From Leptospira sp. (GTDB taxonomy: Bacteria > Spirochaetota > Leptospiria > Leptospirales > Leptospiraceae): DNA of 10,366 nt. The translations under genes and the position numbers were made by a program. Below, in pieces: positions 1 through 5,800 of this stretch; the first letter of the stretch is position 1; every line of letters starts with the position of its first letter. The stretch is from contig JAPZRK010000069.1 of the NCBI GenBank assembly GCA_027531445.1, positions 1 through 10,366 of the forward strand. Direction: 5' to 3'. The notes under the pieces are model-generated. The model did no database searches. It was not told where the DNA came from and saw nothing but the letters and a program-made list of their open reading frames with translations.

Positions 1-7
1 GTCACAT

Positions 8-1069
8 ATGCCGAACCAAAAAACCACTAAGCCGATTCTTGTAACTGGAGGGGCAGGCTACATTGCCTCTTGGGTGATCCAATATCTATTGGAAGACGGA
101 CATTCCGTACGCACTACTGTGAGATCTGTCAAAGACAAAAACAAAATCAAACACTTGCTTGAACTTCAGAATAAATATCCTAATCAATTGAAATTTTATG
201 AATCCGATTTACTCGTTGAACGTTCATTTGATTTGGCAATGTCAGAAGATGCTGGTTGTGAAATTGTGATTCATATGGCTTCTCCTTTTGTGATAGAAGG
301 TGTAAAGGATGCGCAAAAGGAATTAGTCGACCCAGCCCTTCAAGGCACAAAAAATGTATTAAACTCTGTTAATGAATGTAAAACGATCAAACGTGTTGTA
401 TTGACATCCAGTGTGGCATCTGTTATGGGTGATGGCATTGATGCGGAAAAATCTCCAAACAAATGTTTAGACGAATCCCATTGGAATGAAACAAGCAGTT
501 TAAAACACCAACCATACCCGTATTCTAAGTTACTCGCTGAAAAAGAAGCTTGGGATATGGCAAATGCCCAGTCAAGATGGAGCCTAACAACCATCAATCC
601 ATCCTTTGTGCTCGGACCATCCCTATCCGATCGGATTGACGGTACAAGTGTTAACTTTATGAGGTCCATGGTAAATGGAAAATTTGCGGCTGGAGTTCCT
701 GAGCTTTATATGGGCATCGTTGATGTACGTGACGTTGCAAAGGCTCATATATCAGCCGCTTTGAATGACAAGAGTTCCGGAAGACATATCACATCTGCCG
801 GTGTCTATACCATTTTAGAAATGGCTAAAATTCTAAAGGAACATTTTGGAAATCGGTATTGGATCCCCAGTTTTACATTGCCCAAAATTTTGGCATATGC
901 TGTGGGACCGCTATTTGGATTGAGTTGGGATTATATTGATAAAAACGTAGGTCGATCCTTTCAGTTAGACAACGGTTATAGCATTAAGGACTTGGGTATT
1001 TCGTATCGACCAGTCTCGGAAACTCTCATTTCTCATATCAATCAATTGGCAGAGGCAAGACTTGTGTAA
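8..1069 (+). CDS. NAD(P)-dependent extended short-chain dehydrogenase, dihydroflavonol-4-reductase-like
   Basis: This 353-residue protein belongs to the extended short-chain dehydrogenase/reductase (epimerase/dehydratase) superfamily. Its nucleotide-binding turn is TGGAGYIA (residues 13-20) in a beta-alpha-beta Rossmann start. Arg39 in TTVRS, followed by a Lys-rich stretch, is the usual pattern for NADP(H) preference in the dihydroflavonol/cinnamoyl-CoA reductase branch. The catalytic Tyr and Lys are Tyr170 and Lys174 in YPYSK, with the catalytic Ser in LTSS (134-135). NPSFVLGP (197-204) is the conserved strand that follows. Members of this branch reduce carbonyl groups of aldehydes or ketones in the cytosol; the substrate cannot be read from sequence. 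The length is normal for the family. The ATG lies 8 bases from the window edge and the frame stays open to the edge, so an earlier start cannot be excluded, but the distance to the Gly-rich turn is typical. It is followed 64 bp later by a coiled-coil gene with no evident functional link. Confidence 0.9.
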   Translation: MPNQKTTKPILVTGGAGYIASWVIQYLLEDGHSVRTTVRSVKDKNKIKHLLELQNKYPNQLKFYESDLLVERSFDLAMSEDAGCEIVIHMASPFVIEGVKDAQKELVDPALQGTKNVLNSVNECKTIKRVVLTSSVASVMGDGIDAEKSPNKCLDESHWNETSSLKHQPYPYSKLLAEKEAWDMANAQSRWSLTTINPSFVLGPSLSDRIDGTSVNFMRSMVNGKFAAGVPELYMGIVDVRDVAKAHISAALNDKSSGRHITSAGVYTILEMAKILKEHFGNRYWIPSFTLPKILAYAVGPLFGLSWDYIDKNVGRSFQLDNGYSIKDLGISYRPVSETLISHINQLAEARLV

Positions 1070-1124
1070 AAAATCTGATTGATGGGGCCCAACTTAATCT
1101 ATTCCACACCTTCTTAACAAAGGC

Positions 1125-1130
1125 AGGAAA
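1125..1130 (+). promoter_or_regulatory. Ribosome binding site of the coiled-coil gene
   Basis: AGGAAA lies 3 bases before the ATG at 1134 (5 bases counted from its AGGA core). This is a good Shine-Dalgarno match and fixes the start of the 138-residue protein. Confidence 0.6.
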
Positions 1131-1133
1131 GAA

Positions 1134-1550
1134 ATGGCAAACCCGCAAAAGCTTTATCAGATTTTAGAAAAAGCAGAAATTGAGACGAAAATAGCGATTG
1201 AAATCCAAGATTGGATCTTGGACACTATAGATGAGAACCGAGTTAAGTCCATGACACAGTTTGAAGAAACGAAGCTATTACCCATGCACCTAGAAATGAG
1301 GAAAGAATTTGCATCTATTCGTTCTGAGATGGATTTGCGATTTGCAAGAGTCGATGACAAATTTGGCGAAGTGGATCGAGGATTTCTAAATTTAGAATCA
1401 AAAATGGATGCCCGCTTTACATCCTTAGAAAAACGGTTAGATGCGACTAATTTTTCGATTCGACTATTAGGTGTTCCCATTGTGGGAGCCACCATTGGTG
1501 GATTAGGTGTAGTCTTCTTACAGATTTACGAGCGGATCGCAGGGCTGTAG
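1134..1550 (+). CDS. Small coiled-coil protein with C-terminal membrane anchor
   Basis: This 138-residue protein has three parts: a charged helical N-terminus (about 1-55), a strong coiled coil (about 56-104), and one hydrophobic segment (about 111-131, rich in Gly, Val, Ile and Leu) with a short tail. Hydrophobic residues at 70, 73, 77, 80, 84, 87, 91, 95, 98 and 102 follow an almost unbroken 3-4 heptad pattern. The motif MD-x-RF occurs twice (66-70 and 91-95), which suggests an internal duplication of about 25 residues. The layout, a soluble coiled coil anchored by one C-terminal helix, matches tail-anchored DUF1640/CCDC90-type proteins and the Bdr proteins of Borrelia in architecture only. 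I do not recognise a specific orthologue or function. It probably oligomerises at the inner membrane with the coiled coil in the cytoplasm. Start supported by the Shine-Dalgarno sequence just upstream. Confidence 0.8.
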   Translation: MANPQKLYQILEKAEIETKIAIEIQDWILDTIDENRVKSMTQFEETKLLPMHLEMRKEFASIRSEMDLRFARVDDKFGEVDRGFLNLESKMDARFTSLEKRLDATNFSIRLLGVPIVGATIGGLGVVFLQIYERIAGL

Positions 1551-1600
1551 ATGGTTTCTGCATTTTCTATTTCAGACAATTTGTATCAAATTCTGTGTAA

Positions 1601-2425
1601 ATGAGCCCTTCGATCACATCACCAAAAATTCTATATGGCACAGCATGGAAGAAGGAAAAAACTGCAGAGCTCGTAGAACAGGCAGTATTTGCTGGTTTTC
1701 GCGGAATAGATACTGCTTGTCAGCCGAAACATTATGAGGAACCAGGGGTCGGAAAGGCCCTGAGATCTTTGGAATCTCAAGGCGTAAGCCGTAAGGAAAT
1801 TTTTATCCAAACCAAGTTTACTCCTCTCAATGGTCAAGATCCAAAACGAATTCCGTATGACCCAAAAGCGACTTTAAAGGTCCAAGTCAATCAATCGTTT
1901 CAGACTTCCCAAAAGAACATAGGATCTGATTTTATAGATTCCCTTGTATTGCATTCTCCACTCGCAAAAATGGAACAAACAATGGAAGTTTGGCGAGCCA
2001 TGGAATCACTATGTAAAGAAAAAGTGGTCGGCCAAATCGGAATCAGCAATTGTTATCATCTGGATACTCTAAAATTTTTATACAAAAATGCAGAGATCAA
2101 ACCTAGCGTATTACAAAATCGCTTTTATAAAGAAACAAATTACGACAAACACCTTCGCAAATTTTGTATTGAAAATAAAATCACTTATCAAAGCTTCTGG
2201 ACTCTCTCGGCAAATGACCACATTCTAAATGATACACGTTTCAAATCCATTGCACGAGAGTGTAAAAAAACGGAAGCTCAGATCTTATTTCGTTATCTAA
2301 CTTTAATAGGGATCGTTCCTCTCACTGGCACTCGCTCGAAAACTCATATGGACGAAGATTTAGAGATTTTTACCTTCAATCTGTCCGATAAACAGATGCA
2401 AACGATCGATTCTTTTTTTAGGTAG
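1601..2425 (+). CDS. Aldo/keto reductase, fungal-like subfamily
   Basis: This 274-residue protein is a cytosolic NADPH-dependent oxidoreductase of the aldo/keto reductase superfamily, which has a TIM-barrel fold. The full catalytic tetrad is visible: Asp37 (GIDTA), Tyr45 (KHYEEPGVGKAL), Lys72 (IQTKF) and His118 (LVLHSP). GISN (147-150) and QNRFY (172-176) are the usual mid-barrel motifs. The cofactor phosphate loop is degenerate: PLTGTRSK (240-247) replaces the common IPGSRN-type sequence. GIDTACQPKHY, the GQDP and YDP segment (78-88), and YQSFWTL (196-202) recall a family I know mainly from filamentous fungi. That is recollection, not a search. Substrate unknown. A stop codon (1598-1600) directly precedes the ATG, so this is the first possible start. 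No convincing Shine-Dalgarno sequence precedes it, so initiation may be weak or coupled to the gene ending 50 bp upstream. The gap contains an imperfect dyad, AATTTG-TAT-CAAATT. Confidence 0.9.
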   Translation: MSPSITSPKILYGTAWKKEKTAELVEQAVFAGFRGIDTACQPKHYEEPGVGKALRSLESQGVSRKEIFIQTKFTPLNGQDPKRIPYDPKATLKVQVNQSFQTSQKNIGSDFIDSLVLHSPLAKMEQTMEVWRAMESLCKEKVVGQIGISNCYHLDTLKFLYKNAEIKPSVLQNRFYKETNYDKHLRKFCIENKITYQSFWTLSANDHILNDTRFKSIARECKKTEAQILFRYLTLIGIVPLTGTRSKTHMDEDLEIFTFNLSDKQMQTIDSFFR

Positions 2426-2430
2426 GAAGT

Positions 2431-2586
2431 ATGGATGGGGACGAGACTAACCGACTTAAGAACATGACGGACGTGGATGTTAGCTACAAGACAGAAAGAA
2501 GAATCTGTTGGGTTACGATCCATGGAGCGGGTTTGGTGGTGAAAATTTTGGGAGAATGTTTCGAAATAAGTGGTGCTTTTAGATAG
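2431..2586 (+). CDS. Possible 51-residue hypothetical protein
   Basis: An ATG-to-TAG frame of 51 codons begins 5 bases after the aldo/keto reductase stop. The middle (RICWVTIHGAGLVVKILGE) is hydrophobic and could form a strand-rich core or short membrane segment; the N-terminus is charged. AGGAAG precedes the ATG by only one base, too close for a normal Shine-Dalgarno sequence. I recognise no family. It may be a chance frame or a remnant. Confidence 0.2.
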   Translation: MDGDETNRLKNMTDVDVSYKTERRICWVTIHGAGLVVKILGECFEISGAFR

Positions 2587-2647
2587 AGAAAATACTGTTT
2601 TCTAGGCGAGGCCAGAGATCCGAAGTGAACACCTTAATCGGAAAGAA

Positions 2648-2881
2648 TTGGGAGAAAGTAGAGAAAGGGTAGCACAACTTAGAGTGTTCCCTGATTTCAC
2701 GGAACATTTAATTTCTGCTTTGATTACCATAAAAGCAGAAATCCATTATGAAGTCCTACTTGTGTTTGTAGAAATTAATTGGTCTAGGTTATCGACCTCG
2801 GAAGTAATCCTCATGCTAAAAATGGTTAAGGATAATCTAATGTCGATTTGGAATCTCGTTCCCGCAATAGACCCTGTATAA
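2648..2881 (+). CDS. Possible 77-residue hypothetical protein with TTG start
   Basis: This frame of 77 codons begins at TTG, with a GGAAAG (2640-2645) only 2 bases before it. The protein would have a mixed charged/hydrophobic composition, with LISALITIKAEIHYEVLLVF (21-40) as its most hydrophobic part and a possible helix at about 50-70. No motif is recognised. Two inverted repeats fall inside the frame (2685-2706 and 2711-2742), which argues for structured or regulatory DNA/RNA over a conserved protein. A real small gene remains possible but unproven. Confidence 0.22.
   Translation: MGESRERVAQLRVFPDFTEHLISALITIKAEIHYEVLLVFVEINWSRLSTSEVILMLKMVKDNLMSIWNLVPAIDPV
2685..2706. repeat. Perfect 6-bp inverted repeat
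   Basis: TGTTCC (2685-2690) is the exact reverse complement of GGAACA (2701-2706), with a 10-base spacer. It lies 4 bases before a stronger 11-bp inverted repeat that also has a 10-base spacer. A stem this short is weak evidence on its own. Confidence 0.45.
2711..2742. repeat. Perfect 11-bp inverted repeat (hairpin)
   Basis: ATTTCTGCTTT (2711-2721) pairs perfectly with AAAGCAGAAAT (2732-2742) across a 10-base loop. No T-run follows, so it is not a standard intrinsic terminator on the + strand. It could be a stem in a small RNA, a protein-binding dyad or a relic of a mobile element. Confidence 0.7.
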
Positions 2882-2882
2882 G

Positions 2883-3011
2883 ATGAAAAGAGAAAGTGAT
2901 TCACTAGAACTCAGAAATGTATTTGAAGTATTTATCGGATTACAGTCGCCAAGAGATTCGGAATTTTGCAATAATTCGGTGGCAGGCGGAGATTGTTTTT
3001 TTAGGGCCTAA
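2883..3011 (+). CDS. Possible 42-residue hypothetical protein
   Basis: This short frame starts at an ATG one base after the stop of the preceding 77-codon frame. That spacing would allow coupled translation if both were real. It encodes a charged N-terminus (MKRESDSLELRN), a short hydrophobic part (VFEVFIGL) and a Gly/Cys-containing tail. No family is recognised, no Shine-Dalgarno sequence is clear, and its length is within chance expectation. Confidence 0.13.
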   Translation: MKRESDSLELRNVFEVFIGLQSPRDSEFCNNSVAGGDCFFRA

Positions 3012-3063
3012 TTCCCGCAACTCAATGTTAAGTTAATTGCTACGCAAGTTGATCGAAAAAATT

Positions 3064-3067
3064 GGAG
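3064..3067 (+). promoter_or_regulatory. Ribosome binding site of the metallopeptidase gene
   Basis: GGAG lies 4 bases before the ATG at 3072. It favours this frame over the overlapping frame that would begin with a TTG at 3062. Confidence 0.5.
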
Positions 3068-3071
3068 TTAT

Positions 3072-3479
3072 ATGGTTTCAATTGTATTTCTTTCGTTAAT
3101 TTTTCTTTGTTCCTGGGCGTTGTGTTTTTTACCTCAGATCATAGTCTATTTACCAAACGGGAAATATCGTTCCCTAAACATTCTTCACACAGAAGGTGCA
3201 AGTTTTTTATGTTTCTGTTTTTTGCGCTGCTCCGAAGGACAATTCGAATCAAGTATCTCATGGCAAGGGATCGCTCGGCACGAATACTGCCACCAAATCC
3301 AACAAAGGTGTATTTCCCCATTTCTATTAGGGATCTTATATTTTGGGGAGTGGGGTCTTAGACATTACATTCTGGGACAAGGATGGAATGAGGCCTATCA
3401 AAGCTTGTCATGGGAAAAACAGGCTCGAAAGTATCAGGAAGAATATTTGGCTTCATTACGCTTCGGAAGTAAAAAGTAA
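3072..3479 (+). CDS. Minimal membrane-associated HExxH zinc metallopeptidase-like protein
   Basis: This 135-residue protein has a hydrophobic N-terminal segment (about 2-20; signal anchor or membrane helix), a middle region, then RHEYCHQIQQ (69-78) with the zinc-peptidase motif His70-Glu71-x-x-His74. A second hydrophobic stretch follows directly (about 81-96), then a conserved-looking end, AYQSLSWEKQARKYQEEYL (108-126). Candidate third zinc ligands are Glu93, 19 residues after the second His, or Glu115 in the SWEKQA block. The order HExxHQxQQ, PF, hydrophobic, AYxxxSxEKxA recalls small uncharacterised proteins I know from Bacteroidetes and other Gram-negatives. By the motif it should be a zinc hydrolase at the inner membrane; the substrate is unknown. 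The extra cysteines in and near the motif (73, 80) are notable. A 12-bp inverted repeat begins 12 bases after its stop, so it is probably a separate unit from the downstream operon. Confidence 0.72.
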   Translation: MVSIVFLSLIFLCSWALCFLPQIIVYLPNGKYRSLNILHTEGASFLCFCFLRCSEGQFESSISWQGIARHEYCHQIQQRCISPFLLGILYFGEWGLRHYILGQGWNEAYQSLSWEKQARKYQEEYLASLRFGSKK

Positions 3480-3490
3480 TAGGCAAATTT

Positions 3491-3519
3491 GTTATTCGGA
3501 AGCATTTCTTCCGAATAAC
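3491..3519. repeat. Perfect 12-bp inverted repeat; terminator or operator candidate
   Basis: GTTATTCGGAAG (3491-3502) is the exact reverse complement of CTTCCGAATAAC (3508-3519), with a 5-base loop CATTT. It begins 12 bases past the metallopeptidase stop and 108 bases before the Z1 start. No T-run follows on the + strand, so it is not a standard intrinsic terminator, though the stem is strong. The core TTCGGAAG is also present as a direct copy at 3462-3469, at the end of the metallopeptidase gene. That gives three copies (two direct, one inverted) in 54 bp and suggests a protein-binding site controlling the operon. Confidence 0.75.
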
Positions 3520-3534
3520 CGAGGAGATTTGGAG

Positions 3535-3540
3535 TATACT
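3535..3540 (+). promoter_or_regulatory. Candidate -10 element for the Z1-hsd operon
   Basis: TATACT is a good -10 hexamer 59 bases before the Z1 ATG. The expected -35 position falls on the right arm of the 12-bp inverted repeat and has no TTGACA-like sequence. If this is the promoter, a protein bound to the dyad would cover the -35 region. Based on a single hexamer. Confidence 0.25.
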
Positions 3541-3598
3541 TTGGGTAATTCTAAGAATTTGCTAAAAAATTGGAAGGGTTTAAACGAAGACGAGGAAG

Positions 3599-5764
3599 AT
3601 GAGTAGTCAATCCTATTACGAATATCTAAAAGGCCGGAATGCATATTCTCCTGAAATGTGCGAGTGTATCGGTTCGACCGTACGGAAGTTATTAGAGCAC
3701 AATACAAATGCAGAAAAACCAGGTATGCTTCTTGGAAAAGTGCAAAGTGGAAAAACAAGAGCCTTCTTAGGCGTTATGGGCCTAGCCTTTGATAAGGGTT
3801 ATGATATTAGTATCGTGTTAACAAAGGGTACAAAAGCTCTAGCAAAACAAACCCTTCAGAGAATTCGAGATGAATTTGAACCTTTTATTGAGGATGATGC
3901 CTTGCAAGTGTATGATATTATGCAGGTTCCAGCCCAGCTAACTAAATACCAAATGAACAAGAAGTTGGTATTCATTGTTAAAAAAGAAGATGATAACATT
4001 AGAAAGCTTAGTAGTCTTTTTTTTGAGATATATCCTGATCTAGGGAAAAGACAGATTCTTATCATTGATGATGAGGCTGACCTAGCAAGTATTGGATTTA
4101 CAAATTCTCGTCAATTTGGTTTGAATATAAACAAAATTGCAAAACAGATCAGTGACTTCCGAAGCATACTTTCCAACGATTGTGATTTCTTACAAGTCAC
4201 TGCCACACCATATTCACTTTATCTTCAGCCAGATGAAATACAAGTTAATGATGAGGTTTTCCGGCCTGTTAGACCCGCGTTTACTATCCTTGTACCGATA
4301 CATGCAGATTACGTTGGAGGAAAGGAATACTTTGAAGATTCAATAGACGATACATCGCTATTTTCTTACGTCTGGTATGAAATTACTGATCCAGAAAGAG
4401 AGGTTTTATCAACTAGAGATAGGCGCTTTTTGAACAACGTATTGACATCTCCAAAGTTGCAGGCTTTTCGAATGTCATTTGTAATATTTCTTCTGGGGGG
4501 TGCCATTCGACGCTGGCAAAGTATCCAAGCTGACAAACGCCCTCGTAAATATAGTTTTCTTCTACATACTGAAACATCGAGAGATTTACACTCATGGCAA
4601 GTGGAGTTAGCTGATGAACTCCGTATCAAACTTACGGAAGCCGCCCGAAATGATTCAGATGGTTTTAATAATGTCTTTAATGAGGCTTATAAAAATCTGA
4701 TACCATCGCTTGAGAAAAATGGACTCCCGCTTCCTAGTGAATCCGTAGCCAAACAAGAACTAATCAAGACACTCGATAATGAAGAAATTGGTGTCATTCG
4801 AGTCAATTCCGACAACGATATAAACACACTTTTAGATTCAAATGGTCAGCTTATGCTAGATAATCCCTATACCATTTTTATAGGCGGACAGATCCTAGAT
4901 AGAGGTATCACAATCGAAAACTTGATCGGATTTTTTTATGGAAGAAGTCCTGGCCGGTTCCAAATGGATACGGTTCTACAGCACTCGCGTATGTATGGTG
5001 CTAGGCCTTTAGAAGACATTGCGGTTACTCGATTGTATACAACTTCTCGAATTTATGGAGCCATGCAAAGAATGCAAGAAATTGATTCTGCTCTTCGATT
5101 GGGATTCGAAGAAGGTCGTTTCGATGATGGTGTTGTTTTTATCCACTCAGATCCACAGGGCGAAGTAAAGCCATGTTCACCGAACAAAATTCTACTTTCA
5201 GAGACAGTAACCCTAAAACCAAATTCCCGCATTCTCCCAATAGAATTTACTACAACTAATGTTTCTGAGGTTCGAGAAGCGCGTAACAAAATTGAATCTT
5301 TTTTAAGAATCATTTTCAGTGGAAATGAAACAGAAAATCCAGTAGAAATATCTGTGGCGACAGCAAAGGAAATATTATCGGTGACTACCGATCAATATGT
5401 GTTTAATGAGGGCTTTCAATGGGACGTGACAGCAATTACTTCCGCTTTACAGTATATAATTGATAGCAATGAATCAACTAAAGCGAGTCAGAAAATGTAT
5501 TTCATACTGCGAAGGAATAGAAATGTACAGACTCATATTTCCTGGGACGGTGGCCAATTCAATCGCAAACCAGAAGGCACAGCAAAGACAGAAGAAGGTG
5601 GAATTGCCGCCCGTTTGCGATCCTCGGGACCTGTGCTGATTCTTCTCGAACAGAGGGGCGAAAAGGAAAAAGGTTGGAAGGGCGAACCGTTCTTCTGGCC
5701 TGTGATTTATACTCCAGGAAAAATGAGACCAATGATATATTCAGAAGAGAAAGGGAGTGTTTGA
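3599..5764 (+). CDS. Z1-domain superfamily-2 helicase-like ATPase
   Basis: This 721-residue cytoplasmic P-loop protein has two RecA-like halves. The Walker A motif is GKVQSGKT (46-53), motif II is DDEAD (157-161) after ILII, and TATP (201-204) is motif III. The second half has GGQILDRGITIENL (429-442) and the arginine-finger motif QHSRMYG (461-467). The VQSGKT and Q-x-x-RM-x-G signatures mark the Z1 family. A C-terminal region (about 545-721) with a conserved-looking FFWPVIYTP block has no motif I can assign, and I see no nuclease triad. Known Z1 proteins occur in restriction-type loci beside MutL/MORC-like GHKL ATPases, nucleases and methylases. Here the gene instead heads a type I operon, 36 bp before hsdM. 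It is probably an ATP-driven motor or remodeller acting with the restriction complex; that role is inferred. ATG 3599 is the only start before an in-frame stop at 3581; AGGA lies 2 bases away, closer than usual. Confidence 0.85.
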   Translation: MSSQSYYEYLKGRNAYSPEMCECIGSTVRKLLEHNTNAEKPGMLLGKVQSGKTRAFLGVMGLAFDKGYDISIVLTKGTKALAKQTLQRIRDEFEPFIEDDALQVYDIMQVPAQLTKYQMNKKLVFIVKKEDDNIRKLSSLFFEIYPDLGKRQILIIDDEADLASIGFTNSRQFGLNINKIAKQISDFRSILSNDCDFLQVTATPYSLYLQPDEIQVNDEVFRPVRPAFTILVPIHADYVGGKEYFEDSIDDTSLFSYVWYEITDPEREVLSTRDRRFLNNVLTSPKLQAFRMSFVIFLLGGAIRRWQSIQADKRPRKYSFLLHTETSRDLHSWQVELADELRIKLTEAARNDSDGFNNVFNEAYKNLIPSLEKNGLPLPSESVAKQELIKTLDNEEIGVIRVNSDNDINTLLDSNGQLMLDNPYTIFIGGQILDRGITIENLIGFFYGRSPGRFQMDTVLQHSRMYGARPLEDIAVTRLYTTSRIYGAMQRMQEIDSALRLGFEEGRFDDGVVFIHSDPQGEVKPCSPNKILLSETVTLKPNSRILPIEFTTTNVSEVREARNKIESFLRIIFSGNETENPVEISVATAKEILSVTTDQYVFNEGFQWDVTAITSALQYIIDSNESTKASQKMYFILRRNRNVQTHISWDGGQFNRKPEGTAKTEEGGIAARLRSSGPVLILLEQRGEKEKGWKGEPFFWPVIYTPGKMRPMIYSEEKGSV

Positions 5765-5767
5765 AAT

Positions 5768-5800
5768 ATGAAAAGAAATATAATGAAGGTAGTACTCTAA
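5768..5800 (+). other. Ten-codon mini-frame directly before hsdM
   Basis: The 36-bp gap between Z1 and hsdM contains a frame of ten codons (MKRNIMKVVL) whose TAA (5798-5800) abuts the hsdM ATG in the same reading frame, giving TAAATG. Purine-rich sequence at the end of Z1 (AAGGGAG) could serve as its ribosome binding site. It might assist re-initiation at hsdM, whose own best Shine-Dalgarno (AAGG at 5786-5789) is 11 bases from the ATG, a long spacing. It may also be chance. Confidence 0.2.

Larger units (their letters stand above)
2426..3071 (+). other. Gene-poor stretch between the aldo/keto reductase and the metallopeptidase gene
   Basis: These 646 bases contain no gene I recognise. On the + strand three short frames follow one another (2431-2586, 2648-2881, 2883-3011), none with clear family motifs. 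Two perfect inverted repeats sit within the middle one. I saw no tRNA, rRNA, CRISPR or insertion-sequence ends, and no clear intrinsic terminator for the preceding gene. Eroded gene remnants, a small non-coding RNA or simple spacer are all possible. Confidence 0.6.
3480..3606 (+). other. Spacer with an open frame running into the Z1 start
   Basis: Between the metallopeptidase stop and the Z1 ATG one frame stays open and ends at TAG 3604-3606, overlapping the first codons of Z1. Its C-terminal end would read LKNWKGLNEDEEDE, an acidic tail. The frame can be traced back to a GTG/ATG around 3343, but most of that part lies inside the metallopeptidase gene. It may be the tail of a lost gene once coupled to Z1, a short leader frame starting at a local TTG, or chance. 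I do not call it a gene. Confidence 0.25.

Noticed and set aside
340..669. Minus-strand frame of 109 codons inside the dehydrogenase gene
   Set aside because: It lies fully within a clear catalytic gene and has no recognisable motif; the same holds for other minus-strand frames in the window.
1079..1105. Promoter for the coiled-coil gene (TTGATG with TATTCC)
   Set aside because: The spacer is only 15 bases and the -10 is poor; too weak to list.
1575..1595. Terminator between the coiled-coil gene and the aldo/keto reductase
   Set aside because: The AATTTG-TAT-CAAATT dyad is AT-rich, short and has no following T-run.
3062..3361. Alternative frame overlapping the metallopeptidase gene, 99 codons from a TTG
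   Set aside because: It has no motif and lacks the ribosome binding site spacing that supports the ATG at 3072; the overlapping frame contains HExxH and coherent hydrophobic segments.
3343..3606. An 87-codon frame linking the metallopeptidase region to the Z1 start
   Set aside because: More than half overlaps a better-supported gene, and no family is recognised. Only the non-overlapping tail is worth noting.
3599..5764. Assignment to a MutL/MORC-type Z1 restriction cassette
   Set aside because: No GHKL ATPase, and no separate nuclease of that cassette, is visible in the window; the neighbours are type I hsd genes.
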